NCBI GenBank assembly: GCA_913020495.1
Contig: CAJWBJ010000018.1
Location: 1 to 49,426, forward strand
DNA: 49,426 nucleotides
Reading direction: 5' to 3'
Source: an uncultured Oleiphilus sp.
GTDB taxonomy: Bacteria; Pseudomonadota; Gammaproteobacteria; Pseudomonadales; Oleiphilaceae
Each line of letters starts with the position of its first letter. The stretch's first letter is position 1. Position numbers and translations under genes: made by a program. The notes beneath the pieces are model-generated. The model saw only the letters and a list, made by a program, of their open reading frames with translations. It made no database searches and was not told the origin of the DNA. This document shows, in pieces, positions 17,254 to 25,939 of the stretch.

Positions 17254-19263
17254 TTATAAATCCAAGCCAATCAAAGGGCAATCCATTACAGCTGCAATCC
17301 CTCTGATTACCTGGCGTTCATTGTCATTAATATTTGCATCAGATTGCGCTGAATTAATTAGGCCTTTAATTAAACGCGGCTTTAATAGCGGGTATGCTCG
17401 ACCTAAAGCATGAACTGCTCTAGTAAACTTGGCCTGACTACAAGAAACTATAGGTAACAATTGAATCGTATAGGTGCCTGCTGCATTACAGGCTTTATTG
17501 AAAGCTTTGATCTTTTCTTCTTCACTCCCTCCGCCATAATGCACTACTCGAGACAATACAATTTCGTAAATCTCAGCAACCTGCTCAATTGTCTTATATT
17601 TAGATTTCTGAGCTTTTGACAACGCAAAATGCCGATCACAATACTGACGTACTAATTGGTACACCACCCACTCAAATAATTCTACACGACCATCGGCATT
17701 CACCATCATCGACATTATTTCACGCAAGTTCTGGTATTGTTTCAACGAAAGTTGCTTCAAGCTTGGAATAGCCATTTCCAGTAATTGAAGCTCCTTCTGA
17801 CTTGAAAGCCCTTTATTTGTATTTAAATCGTTTAGGAGCGCTTTTGTTTCTTCGGCAAGTTGCAGCCACGCCTTTTGGCCCTGTTCGATGACGCTTTTTT
17901 GCTTAAGCAAAATGGCCTTATCATCATCCATTAACAAAGCAAGGACTAATGACACAGCCCCTAATGGCTCATGTGCCAGAGATTTTGCTTGTAAAAATAG
18001 CGCTTCCGTTGAATGGGTGATCTTATCCGGTACATTACTTTCTGAAATGAGGTCAAGGGTGAACTCTAAAGGCTCTCCATTATGGTGCGAGGAGATTCCT
18101 GCTCCTGAAGTTTCATTAGAATGATTCTTTGGTTTGGTACTTCCTCCTGAAAAAGATGAGTAAGCATCACCAGATTGCGTGATAGTTTCAGCTTGGTTTG
18201 TAAACTCAAGAAAACGTCCATTCCATGAAGGAAGAACCCGACTTATACGTTCCTCTAAAGGAGGGTGCGTTGCAAAGAGTGATAGAAAACTTTTATAGGC
18301 GCTCGAAAAAAACAAATGTCCTATTTCATGCGCGCCATCGTGTTGTATTTTTGACTGAGAGGTATAGCCACCTATCACCTTAAGTGCTCCACCAATGCCT
18401 TCAGGGTTACGGGTGAATTGTACGGCAGAGGCATCTGCCAGAAATTCTCGTTGACGACTCACCGCTGACTTGATTAAAGCGCCAAAAAACTGCCCCAGCC
18501 ACCCAATTAAACAGAGACTTAAACCTAATACAAAAAGAGCACCACCAGAGTCACGGCGAGAACGAGAGTAAGAACGCCTTGAGCCATGCCGCATGATAGT
18601 TCGACCAGATTCACCAATCATAAGGATTCCGTGCAGCACGGCTAACAACTTCATATTCAGTAGCATGTCGCCATTCAGGATATGACTAAATTCGTGCGCA
18701 ATTACACCTTGAAGCTGTTCTCTGTTTAGACCTTCGAGTGTACCGCGTGTGACGCCAATCACTGCATCTTCCAACGATAAACCCGCAGCAAAAGCATTTA
18801 TGCCTTGCTCCTGATCCATAATATATACCGGTGGTACAGGCACACCCGAGGCAAGCGCTATTTCCTCGACAATATTTATTAAGCGACGCTCTAAAGCATC
18901 ATTCGTATTTGGTACGATCACTCTTCCACCAAGCGATTCAGCAACCACCCGCCCCCCATTACGTAATGAGAGCCATTTAAACCCCATGCCAATACCGATC
19001 ACACCACACACTAAGCCAGTTACCCATAAAAACTTATACCAACCTAGGCCAACCACAATATTTCGAAACCAATCAATGATGACTGGAATACTCATTTCTG
19101 GCTGTATTTGAACATTCGATAAATTACTGGGGTTGCTATACCACACAAAAATGGCAAAACACATGTTTGTGATAAGCACAATACTCACCACGGAAAGGGA
19201 ATAGAGAAAAAGTAGCCAGTTAGTTTGTTTTCTAGCTTGATCCTGCGCTTTATAAAAATTCAT
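17254..19263 (-). CDS. HtpX-like M48 metallopeptidase with TerB-like C-terminus
   Basis: This 669-residue membrane protease is more than twice the length of HtpX (about 290). Helices lie at about 16-41 and 70-95. The M48 catalytic part follows with the zinc motif H-E-F-S-H at 190-194 and the downstream glutamate in S-R-Q-R-E-F-L-A-D-A, with another hydrophobic segment between them. Beyond about residue 350 is a long cytoplasmic extension. Its end resembles TerB-type domains: A-D-G-R-V-E-L-F-E-W and, near the C-terminus, I-N-D-N-E-R-Q-V-I-R-G-I. It lies 31 bases after a LemA gene on the same strand, a pairing seen in many bacteria. Envelope protein quality control is the likely role; substrates are unknown. 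Confidence 0.9.
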   Translation of the reverse strand: MNFYKAQDQARKQTNWLLFLYSLSVVSIVLITNMCFAIFVWYSNPSNLSNVQIQPEMSIPVIIDWFRNIVVGLGWYKFLWVTGLVCGVIGIGMGFKWLSLRNGGRVVAESLGGRVIVPNTNDALERRLINIVEEIALASGVPVPPVYIMDQEQGINAFAAGLSLEDAVIGVTRGTLEGLNREQLQGVIAHEFSHILNGDMLLNMKLLAVLHGILMIGESGRTIMRHGSRRSYSRSRRDSGGALFVLGLSLCLIGWLGQFFGALIKSAVSRQREFLADASAVQFTRNPEGIGGALKVIGGYTSQSKIQHDGAHEIGHLFFSSAYKSFLSLFATHPPLEERISRVLPSWNGRFLEFTNQAETITQSGDAYSSFSGGSTKPKNHSNETSGAGISSHHNGEPLEFTLDLISESNVPDKITHSTEALFLQAKSLAHEPLGAVSLVLALLMDDDKAILLKQKSVIEQGQKAWLQLAEETKALLNDLNTNKGLSSQKELQLLEMAIPSLKQLSLKQYQNLREIMSMMVNADGRVELFEWVVYQLVRQYCDRHFALSKAQKSKYKTIEQVAEIYEIVLSRVVHYGGGSEEEKIKAFNKACNAAGTYTIQLLPIVSCSQAKFTRAVHALGRAYPLLKPRLIKGLINSAQSDANINDNERQVIRGIAAVMDCPLIGLDL

Positions 19264-19294
19264 GTGTATACATGCTCATCCCTAAGCAACTAAT

Positions 19295-19891
19295 TTAAAA
19301 ACTAACTTTTGGAGCTTGTTTAATCTCTACCGAATCTTCAAATTCCAATAAGCTGGCGTCTTTTTTATGCCCAAAAGTGGGTGCAAAAAAGTTGTTCGGA
19401 AAACTTTGTCGAAAATTGTTGTATTCCATCACCGTATCATTAAATGCCTGTCGTGCGAATGCCACTCTGTTTTCAGTACTTGTTAACTCTTCCGAAAGCT
19501 GCATCATATTTTCGTTGGCTTTTAACTCAGGGTAAGCTTCAACAGCAATATTCAGTTTACCTAAAGCGCTCTGAAGCAATCCTTCTCCTGAAGCTAGTTT
19601 TTTTAATGACTGGCCATTGGTAGGGTCCGATGCCGCCTCTTTTAAGCCTGATAGCGCACCATTTCGTGCTGCGATCACTGCTTCAAGTGTTTCACGTTCA
19701 TGACTCATATAAGCTTTGGCCGTCTCTACCAAGTTTGGTATTAAGTCATAACGACGTTTAAGCTGTACTTCAATTTGCGAAAATGAATTTTGAAACCGGT
19801 TCTTTAAAGCCACTAATGTATTGAAAATACGAATAATGTAAAAAACAGCAAAAATCAGTACCAACCATGAAACTAAAGTCGTTATTTCCAT
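19295..19891 (-). CDS. lemA: LemA family protein
   Basis: This 198-residue protein has one N-terminal membrane helix (about 5-24) and a long helical cytoplasmic or periplasmic domain. The LemA family blocks are clear: N-R-F-Q-N-S-F-S-Q-I-E-V-Q-L-K-R-R-Y-D-L-I-P-N-L-V at about 31-55, Y-P-E-L-K-A-N near 120-126, S-T-E-N-R-V-A-F-A-R-Q-A-F-N-D near 137-151, and F-P-N-N at about 165. Length is normal. The function of LemA is not settled; it is repeatedly found next to membrane peptidases or TPM-domain proteins. Here it is first in a two-gene unit with the HtpX-like protease. Confidence 0.93.
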   Translation of the reverse strand: MEITTLVSWLVLIFAVFYIIRIFNTLVALKNRFQNSFSQIEVQLKRRYDLIPNLVETAKAYMSHERETLEAVIAARNGALSGLKEAASDPTNGQSLKKLASGEGLLQSALGKLNIAVEAYPELKANENMMQLSEELTSTENRVAFARQAFNDTVMEYNNFRQSFPNNFFAPTFGHKKDASLLEFEDSVEIKQAPKVSF

Positions 19892-19934
19892 ATTAATTTT
19901 CTCATTTTTTATGATTTCGTTTTAATATAATTAC

Positions 19935-19964
19935 TTTGCACGACTCAACTCCCTGTCGTGTAAA
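19935..19964. repeat. CACGAC/GTCGTG hairpin related to the dispersed repeat
   Basis: TTTGCACGAC and GTCGTGTAAA (9 of 10 complementary) flank a 10-base loop. The block TTGCACGACTCAAC also occurs, inverted, at the right edge of copy A (about 6074-6087), linking this hairpin to the repeat family. Confidence 0.55.
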
Positions 19965-20272
19965 TCGCTCAATGAATAAGTTTGTATGAAAAAAATACAT
20001 ATTGTAAACCAAGTATATAAATCTAGAACCTGTTCCAACATTTTTCAATGAGAACTTGATATAAGTTCACCCGTTTACATCGTTTTTGACCTATATCTGA
20101 ACAAAAACAATCGAGAATTCAAGTTTCAATGCCCGCACGACCCTTTCAAGAATATTATGAACATGAATTATTGGATATTTTGTTTTGGTATAGGTCCACC
20201 AAACATATGATGGGCTTGAAACCATTACGAGTGAAATACAGGTGAGTAAGAGAAACAACTTACACATATCAT

Positions 20273-20345
20273 GTTCTCCTAATTTATTTTATCGTTTTAG
20301 CTAGGCCATTATTTGCCTTGAGTCGATAGAAATAAGTAGGAGAAC
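20273..20345. repeat. 73-base element with 9-bp inverted ends
   Basis: GTTCTCCTA (20273-20281) is exactly complementary to TAGGAGAAC (20337-20345), and the match continues imperfectly inward for about four more bases. It contains no gene. It may be a small hairpin RNA or remnant of a miniature element. Confidence 0.45.
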
Positions 20346-20357
20346 CTTAAGAGAAAT

Positions 20358-20373
20358 CCCCCCATTTGGGGGG
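20358..20373 (-). terminator. C6/G6 hairpin after serC
   Basis: CCCCCC-ATTT-GGGGGG is a strong stem about 50 bases beyond the serC stop. The following U-run on the serC strand is poor (AUUUCUCUU), so intrinsic termination is likely but not certain. Confidence 0.55.
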
Positions 20374-20423
20374 AATACAGACAGTTTTTTTACAAACTTT
20401 GAGGGTTAAAAAAGCTATAACAC

Positions 20424-21536
20424 CTATTTCACTTGCTCATACGCCCATGCCAGCCATGGCATCAGGTCTTCCAAATCACGTTCTTCGATCGTGCCGCCAC
20501 ACCAAATCCGTAAGCCTTCCGGCGCATCACGATAAGCACCAATATCATAAGCCACAGCTTCGTTTTCTAATAACGTTGTCATTGCTTTAAGTGCATCAGA
20601 TGGTAAATCAAGTACTAAACAGACACTGGTACTCGAGCGTGTTTCTTCTGTTTCTGCCAGAAAACTGATCCAATCATGCTGAGCAACAAAACGAGCAACT
20701 ACCGCAAGATTTTTTTGAGAACGCTCAATCAATGCCGTTACACCACCAAGACTATCAACCCAGCCAAGCGCATCTAAATAGTCAGCAACGCACAACATTG
20801 AAGGCGTATTAATAGTTGCGCCTTTAAAAATACCTTCAATTAACTTACCGCCTTTTGTCATGCGAAATAATTTCGGCATAGGCCAAGCTGGCGTATAACT
20901 TTCTAAGCGATCAACAGCTTTAGGGCTAAGTATTAACATGCCATGCGCGCCTTCACCACCCAATACTTTCTGCCAGCTGAAAGTAATGACATCAAGCTTT
21001 TCCCAGGGCATTTCCATCGCAAATACAGCAGAGGTTGCATCACAAATCGTTAAGCCGGTTCGATCATCAGCGATCCAGTCAGCATCAGGAACTTTAACGC
21101 CAGAGGTCGTGCCATTCCAGGTAAAAACAATATCGTGATCAGCATTAGCTTGCGAGAAATCGGGTAATTTTCCGTAATCGGCTTCATAGATCGAAACTCC
21201 CTCTAACTTTAACTGCTTAGTGATATCTGTCACCCAGCCCTTGCCAAAAGATTCCCATGCAAAAACATCAACATCCCGCTGCCCTAGCAGTGACCACATT
21301 GCCATCTCCATTGCTCCCGTATCAGAACCAGCAACCACACCAACTCGGTAACCATCTGGCAAGCCTAATAACCGTGCAGTTTCAGTACAACAAAGTTCAA
21401 GAGGTTTTTTACCAATTGCAGCACGATGAGAGCGACCTAATGTTTCTAAATTTAGTTGATCTACCCGATACCCTGGACGTTTACTGCAAGGGCCAGAAGA
21501 GAAATTAGGATTATTTGGTTTTTGACTAGGTGCCAT
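20424..21536 (-). CDS. serC: Phosphoserine aminotransferase, archaeal/alphaproteobacterial type
   Basis: This 370-residue PLP-dependent class V aminotransferase makes 3-phosphoserine from 3-phosphohydroxypyruvate and glutamate in serine synthesis (and can serve pyridoxine synthesis). The N-terminus [15 protein letters not shown] and [15 protein letters not shown], with the PLP lysine in W-Q-K, match the longer Methanosarcina/alphaproteobacterial SerC subtype rather than the 360-residue E. coli SerC. A good ribosome site (AAGGAAAG) precedes the ATG. It stands alone, divergent from the HD-GYP gene, with a strong hairpin behind it. Confidence 0.92.
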   Translation of the reverse strand: MAPSQKPNNPNFSSGPCSKRPGYRVDQLNLETLGRSHRAAIGKKPLELCCTETARLLGLPDGYRVGVVAGSDTGAMEMAMWSLLGQRDVDVFAWESFGKGWVTDITKQLKLEGVSIYEADYGKLPDFSQANADHDIVFTWNGTTSGVKVPDADWIADDRTGLTICDATSAVFAMEMPWEKLDVITFSWQKVLGGEGAHGMLILSPKAVDRLESYTPAWPMPKLFRMTKGGKLIEGIFKGATINTPSMLCVADYLDALGWVDSLGGVTALIERSQKNLAVVARFVAQHDWISFLAETEETRSSTSVCLVLDLPSDALKAMTTLLENEAVAYDIGAYRDAPEGLRIWCGGTIEERDLEDLMPWLAWAYEQVK

Positions 21537-21656
21537 GAAAACTTTCCTTTAGTAAATTTTGCTCATTCTAATCCAGTTTGGCTTGTGAAGAAAAGCAGCT
21601 ATAGTTAATTGAGCACCCTAATAAAAAAGCAAAGTTGAACCAACCAGAGGCATTTA

Positions 21657-22907
21657 GTGCTTAAGCAAATTCCTATCACTGACTTAACTGTCGACATGTA
21701 CATTTCTGAAATAATTGAATCTGCCGGCGTACCCATGCCAAAGAAAAAGCGCGGAATGATTCGTGATGGCAGAATTATTAGCAAATTTATTGAAATTGGT
21801 ATTGAGCATATTGTCATCGATACCAAAAAAGGGCTGGATGTTATTGAAATGGCTCCGGCAAATGACGTCGATTCAGACTTGGCAGAGACAGACATACTAT
21901 CAAGCCAGGAAATAGAAGAAGAACTTGATGTACTTAAAAAACAAACATCTATCCAATATCAAGACCTTTCGCTTGAATGGGGGAATGCAAAAGATATTTT
22001 CAAAACCTCTGTTAATATTATGCAAAAATCCATAGAAGCCATTCAAAACAATAAGAAAATAAACACTGAATATTTTAATGAGGCCGCTAAAGCTATTTCA
22101 CGGTCAATTATGCGTAATAAAGATGCACTCACTTGGCTAGGAAAAATTCGCAACACGAGTTCTTACCTCTTCGAGCACTCTGTTAATACATCTATTTTAA
22201 TGGGTATTTTCGCTCATGCTCATGGCTTCAGCAATGAGAATATTGAGCTATGCGTCACCGGAGCATTGTTACACGATCTAGGCCAAGCCCATATTGAGGA
22301 TGAGTTTTTTCAACGAGCAGGCCCGCTCACACCAAAAGAATTTGAACAAGTAAAAGAGCATGTAAATTTTGGTGTGCGTATTCTCGCTGAAGATGAGAGC
22401 ATCTCAAATATCATTATGCATATCGTTCATGAGCATCATGAACGATATGATGGTTCAGGTTACCCTAATAAGTTAAAGCGTGATGAAATTTCAATTTATG
22501 GCCGCATGTTTTCTATTGTTGATACCTACGACGCCGTGACAAACAACCGAAACTATTCAGAGGCTATCCCCTCTTCAGACGGCATGCGAACCCTGCTTCA
22601 ACTTGGGCGAAAACACTTTGATGAAAGTTTAGTGCATCAGTTTATTAAGTGTATGGGTATTTACCCCACTGGTAGTTTAGCTAAGTTAAACAATGGGCTA
22701 CTTGCTGTGGTCATCGCTCAAAACCCGCTATCTCCACTAAAACCTTTAGTAAAAGTAATATTCAACACAATAAATAATGCTTACGTTAAACCGCAAATGT
22801 TAAATCTGATGCGAGACAATGATAACCAAAAAATTGTTAGTTACGAAGACCCTAAAAGTTTTGATATTAAGATTCAGGACTTTATGCCGGAAGAAATGAA
22901 CCTTTGA
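21657..22907 (+). CDS. HD-GYP phosphodiesterase with DUF3391 N-terminus
   Basis: This 416-residue cytoplasmic protein has an N-terminal DUF3391 domain (about 1-110; L-K-Q-I-P-I-T-D-L-T-V-D-M-Y-I at its start) and an HD-GYP domain (about 165-350). HD-GYP enzymes hydrolyse cyclic di-GMP. Metal-binding residues are present: H174, H206-D207, and H-E-H-H-E-R-Y-D-G-S-G-Y-P at 258-270 with an intact GYP motif. The usual lysine of HDxGK is Gln here (H-D-L-G-Q, 206-210). Translation begins at GTG 21657 with AGAGG at 21646-21650. The gene is monocistronic or ends with the small secreted protein. It probably lowers c-di-GMP, in keeping with the flagellar and chemotaxis genes elsewhere in the window. Confidence 0.92.
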   Translation: MLKQIPITDLTVDMYISEIIESAGVPMPKKKRGMIRDGRIISKFIEIGIEHIVIDTKKGLDVIEMAPANDVDSDLAETDILSSQEIEEELDVLKKQTSIQYQDLSLEWGNAKDIFKTSVNIMQKSIEAIQNNKKINTEYFNEAAKAISRSIMRNKDALTWLGKIRNTSSYLFEHSVNTSILMGIFAHAHGFSNENIELCVTGALLHDLGQAHIEDEFFQRAGPLTPKEFEQVKEHVNFGVRILAEDESISNIIMHIVHEHHERYDGSGYPNKLKRDEISIYGRMFSIVDTYDAVTNNRNYSEAIPSSDGMRTLLQLGRKHFDESLVHQFIKCMGIYPTGSLAKLNNGLLAVVIAQNPLSPLKPLVKVIFNTINNAYVKPQMLNLMRDNDNQKIVSYEDPKSFDIKIQDFMPEEMNL

Positions 22908-22983
22908 CCTATTAGCACTAAACCAAATTATGCTAGGATCTTGTCAAATAGCTATTTACCTATTTCATAAAAGAGGCCTCCCC

Positions 22984-23415
22984 TTGCGCAAGATAAGCTT
23001 AAGTATACTCATTCTATTACTGACCATGTCCACTCAGATTTTTGCCAAACCTCTCGCAGACAAAGCTAAAATTGATAAAGTTAGTCAATATTTTATGACC
23101 CAGATCCTGAACAATGAGGTCGAAGCGGCTTACTCACTGCTATCCGCATATATAGGTATAGATCTTGAGCAATTCACTGAGCGAGGCAAAAAAGTTGCAA
23201 ATGATATGAAGCAACTAGAAAAAACAGCAGGTAAACCTCTATCATTTGACTTGCTAGAGACGCAATCTGTTGGCGAACATTTTTATAAAGCGACTTATTT
23301 GTTGAAGTATCAAACCATTGCACTAATTTGGAGTATTAATTTTTATCAACCAGACAATGGTTGGAAACTGGTTGATGTCAGTTTTAATGGTGATATTAAT
23401 TCACTATTTAAGTAA
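22984..23415 (+). CDS. Small exported protein of unknown function, TTG start
   Basis: I do not recognise the family. The best start is TTG at 22984: AGAGG lies 7 bases before it (22972-22976), and the product then opens with a proper signal peptide (basic R-K, hydrophobic core about 5-16, cleavage after I-F-A near 22). The ATG at 22930 has no ribosome site and would put 18 extra residues before the signal peptide. The mature part (about 120 residues) begins with helices (V-S-Q-Y-F-M...) and ends in alternating strands with W-K-L-V-D-V-S-F, a pattern that could be an NTF2-like fold. It follows the HD-GYP gene by 76 bases. Confidence 0.7.
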   Translation: MRKISLSILILLLTMSTQIFAKPLADKAKIDKVSQYFMTQILNNEVEAAYSLLSAYIGIDLEQFTERGKKVANDMKQLEKTAGKPLSFDLLETQSVGEHFYKATYLLKYQTIALIWSINFYQPDNGWKLVDVSFNGDINSLFK

Positions 23416-23434
23416 TTATCTATTGTAAGGCATA

Positions 23435-23547
23435 CTTGCACGACAGCCGTTGACAAACCTATGCCGTCATTGCGGTGTGTTTTTCAATCGGAATCCATTG
23501 TTTTTCCATAAGAGCTGGATTCTGGCTAAAAAGACTACTGAAATGAC
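23435..23547. repeat. Dispersed intergenic repeat, copy B (longest match)
   Basis: The left flank is CTTGCACGACAGCCG. An element with inverted ends follows, GTCATT (23466-23471) and AATGAC (23542-23547), and inside these GGAATCCA (23490-23497) pairs with TGGATTC (23516-23522). It resembles a degenerate GTCATTCC...GGAATGAC miniature element. Its last 16 bases, AGACTACTGAAATGAC, are identical to those of copy C. Confidence 0.65.
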
Positions 23548-23557
23548 AAGGAGCGCT

Positions 23558-24541
23558 TCAAACAGGCAGCAGTAATATTTTGTCATCAGGATCAGCTAAA
23601 GATAAAAGTATCGTTTTCATCTCATCCGGATCTTTGATGGTATCGCCCAATAACGATGCTTGCTGGTAACCAGGTAGATGGTAACTGACTAAACGGCTGA
23701 GCCAAAAGCGTAAAGCGGCTAACTCTAAACAATATGGCCACATCACTTTTTCTTTGTCTGTCCATGGTCGCTGTGACTGATACCCTTCACATAAGTGTCC
23801 TAACTTTTCTTGATCATGAACACCGTCCGCTCTCAATGCCCAATCATTGGCAACAACCGCTAAATCAAATAAAAGTGTTGCATCACAAGCATGATAGAAA
23901 TCAAAAACGCCAGATATCTCCCCTTCATCAAATAGCACATTATCACGAAATAAGTCACCATGAATTGTACCTTGAGGACAACCAAGCAAGTCCGGTTGAT
24001 AAACCCTATAACGTGTAAAGAACCCCTCCAGAACCTTATAGTCCCTATTGTCCATTACACCATGGAGTTTATCTAATTGGCCCTGCATCCACTCGACATT
24101 TCGTTCGACGGCACGGTTCTGGGAAAATGTCCGTAAAGATAAATGCATTCCGGCGAGGTAAGCACCGACTGAAGCACACGCTTTCTCATCAGGCACATCT
24201 AATGAAGCACCTGACAAGCATGGAACCAAGACACCCGCTTTTTCTTTTAAGGTAAATATACCTTTCCCTGCACGGTCGGCTAATGGTGCTGGCACACTAA
24301 AGCCGTCTTGATCAAGATGGCGAGTTAAATCACAAAAATAAGGCAAATCATTCAGTTTAAGGTTTTCAAACAAGGTTAAAACCCAGCGCTTTAAATCACC
24401 GCTCTCTACCCTTGTAGTCACAAAATAATTAGTATTTTCAATACCCGATGATATTTCCTGAAAACTACTCAACTCACCAATATCATACTGAGTTAACAGT
24501 TGTTCAATATCTTGTTTTGAAAGTGCGGTATAAACTGCCAT
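23558..24541 (-). CDS. thrB: Homoserine kinase, pseudomonad type
   Basis: This homoserine kinase of about 327 residues has the aminoglycoside phosphotransferase/choline kinase fold (the ThrB type of Pseudomonas), not the GHMP-type ThrB of E. coli. It phosphorylates L-homoserine in threonine synthesis. Family features are the opening V-Y-T-A-L with G-I-E-N-T-N-Y-F-V near 31-39, the Brenner motif I-H-G-D-L-F-R-D-N-V-L-F and the metal-binding G-V-F-D-F-Y. ATG 24541 is preferred over the GTG one codon earlier because AAGG lies 7 bases before it. The glutamine synthetase-like gene lies 12 bases upstream, so the two are co-transcribed. The other threonine genes are not in the window. Confidence 0.9.
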   Translation of the reverse strand: MAVYTALSKQDIEQLLTQYDIGELSSFQEISSGIENTNYFVTTRVESGDLKRWVLTLFENLKLNDLPYFCDLTRHLDQDGFSVPAPLADRAGKGIFTLKEKAGVLVPCLSGASLDVPDEKACASVGAYLAGMHLSLRTFSQNRAVERNVEWMQGQLDKLHGVMDNRDYKVLEGFFTRYRVYQPDLLGCPQGTIHGDLFRDNVLFDEGEISGVFDFYHACDATLLFDLAVVANDWALRADGVHDQEKLGHLCEGYQSQRPWTDKEKVMWPYCLELAALRFWLSRLVSYHLPGYQQASLLGDTIKDPDEMKTILLSLADPDDKILLLPV

Positions 24542-24553
24542 CACGCCACCTTG

Positions 24554-25939
24554 CTAAATAATTTCGAAATAACGTTTAAGCTCCCAGTCCGAAATATGCT
24601 TTCGATACTGCTGGTTTTCCCAGATACGCGTCGCTGAATAATGCTTTACAAAAGGCTCACCAAATAAATCTCTCGCAACATCAGAATGCTGCAAGGCATA
24701 AGCTGCGACATCAAGTGTTTGCGGCAGCGCTAAATGCGATGGAAATGATTGCTCATATGCATTCCCCGTGACTTGTGCCTCTGGCTCCAATTTTCTTTCA
24801 ATGCCCTCCAAGCCAGAACCAAGCGCCGCTGCTAAGGCTAGATATGGATTTGCATCAGCTGAACCTAGGCGAAACTCCACACGTTGAGAAGTATCTGAGC
24901 CGGGAATAACCCGTAAAGCCGTCGTACGGTTTTCAACCCCCCACGTTGCATCCAGTGGCGCCCAAAAACCTGGAACCATCCTGCTGTAGGCATTCACTGT
25001 TTGAGAATACATTGCGCAAAGTTCAGGCATAAATTTTTGCTGACCTGCCAAAAAATGCCGTTGTAAGTCACTCATCCCGTATTTCGAATTTTTATTATAA
25101 AAAGCTGAGCTACCGTCAGAAAGATTTCGTAATGAAATATGAATATGGCCACTCTGCCCAGGAAAATCATTCGACCACTTTGCCATGAATGTGGCCATCA
25201 TGCCTCGTCGTTGAGCCCACGCCTTAACAAAAGTCTTAAATAGAATCGCTTTATCCGCAGCTAAACTCGCTTCATCAACATTTATTGCCGCTTCCAGAAC
25301 GCCCGGCCCTGTTTCGGCGTGCAACCCTTCAATGGGAAAGTCCATCGTTTCACTAAGCTCTAGTAGTTCCTGATAGAGCTCCGAATGTACCGAATTACGT
25401 AGCACTGAGTAACCGAAGTTTCCCGGTGTAATGGGTTCCAAGTTCTGATAATTTTTTTCTCTGACTGATTCAGGGGTTTCATTGAACAAAAAAAACTCAT
25501 ACTCAAAAGCTGAGAAAGCCTGTAAACCCATTCGCCCTGCTTTATGCAAAACCCTGCGTAACAAACCTCGAGGGCACAGAGCCTCAGCTCGGTCTGTAAA
25601 CTCCGCCAAGAAAAATAACATACCGGGTTCATCCTGCAGTTCACGGCAGCTTTCAGGAACAATTCTTACCGGCGCATCTGGATAGCCTGTTTTCCAACCG
25701 GTGTACTCAACACCTACATTTTCATAGAGCTGATCATTTGTATCCCAACCTAAAACGACATCACAAAATGCAAACCCCTTATCGAGAGAAGAAAAGAATT
25801 TAGCTTTACTCATGTATTTTCCACGAATAACGCCATCGATATCAGTAAGCCCGACTTTGATATGCTTTAAGCCTCGCTGTTGAATTAAAGCTTTTGCCTG
25901 CTCTGCCGTCTTGATGCCTCTTGCATTCAACACTTCCAT
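24554..25939 (-). CDS. Glutamine synthetase-family ligase
   Basis: This 461-residue enzyme of the glutamine synthetase superfamily has a beta-grasp N-domain (V-G-L-T-D-I-D-G-V-I-R-G-K) and catalytic domain. Visible active-site elements are F-E-Y-E-F-F-L-F, H-A-E-T-G-P-G-V-L-E, G-H-I-H-I-S-L, N-R-T-T-A-L-R-V and V-E-F-R-L-G-S-A-D-A-N-P-Y. The adenylylation-site region (N-L-Y-D-L) of housekeeping GlnA is absent, so this is a GlnA-like, PuuA/FluG-type enzyme that probably joins glutamate to an amine. The substrate is unknown. ATG 25939 has AAGG 8 bases upstream; the longer frame from 26005 starts with a Phe/Lys-rich tail unrelated to the family. Confidence 0.87.
   Translation of the reverse strand: MEVLNARGIKTAEQAKALIQQRGLKHIKVGLTDIDGVIRGKYMSKAKFFSSLDKGFAFCDVVLGWDTNDQLYENVGVEYTGWKTGYPDAPVRIVPESCRELQDEPGMLFFLAEFTDRAEALCPRGLLRRVLHKAGRMGLQAFSAFEYEFFLFNETPESVREKNYQNLEPITPGNFGYSVLRNSVHSELYQELLELSETMDFPIEGLHAETGPGVLEAAINVDEASLAADKAILFKTFVKAWAQRRGMMATFMAKWSNDFPGQSGHIHISLRNLSDGSSAFYNKNSKYGMSDLQRHFLAGQQKFMPELCAMYSQTVNAYSRMVPGFWAPLDATWGVENRTTALRVIPGSDTSQRVEFRLGSADANPYLALAAALGSGLEGIERKLEPEAQVTGNAYEQSFPSHLALPQTLDVAAYALQHSDVARDLFGEPFVKHYSATRIWENQQYRKHISDWELKRYFEII

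Larger units (their letters stand above)
19892..20423. other. 532-base gene-poor gap
   Basis: This gap has no supportable gene. It holds the repeat-related hairpin at 19935-19964, a short perfect dyad GAACTT-N5-AAGTTC (20052-20068), the paired GTTCTCCTA/TAGGAGAAC ends at 20273-20345, and the C6/G6 hairpin at 20358-20373. A 38-codon frame at 20129-20245 has no ribosome site and no recognisable product. Confidence 0.5.

Noticed and set aside
20129-20245. 38-codon open frame in the gap between lemA and serC
   Set aside because: It has no ribosome site, no recognisable motif and no membrane helix, and it is surrounded by hairpins; chance is the simpler explanation.
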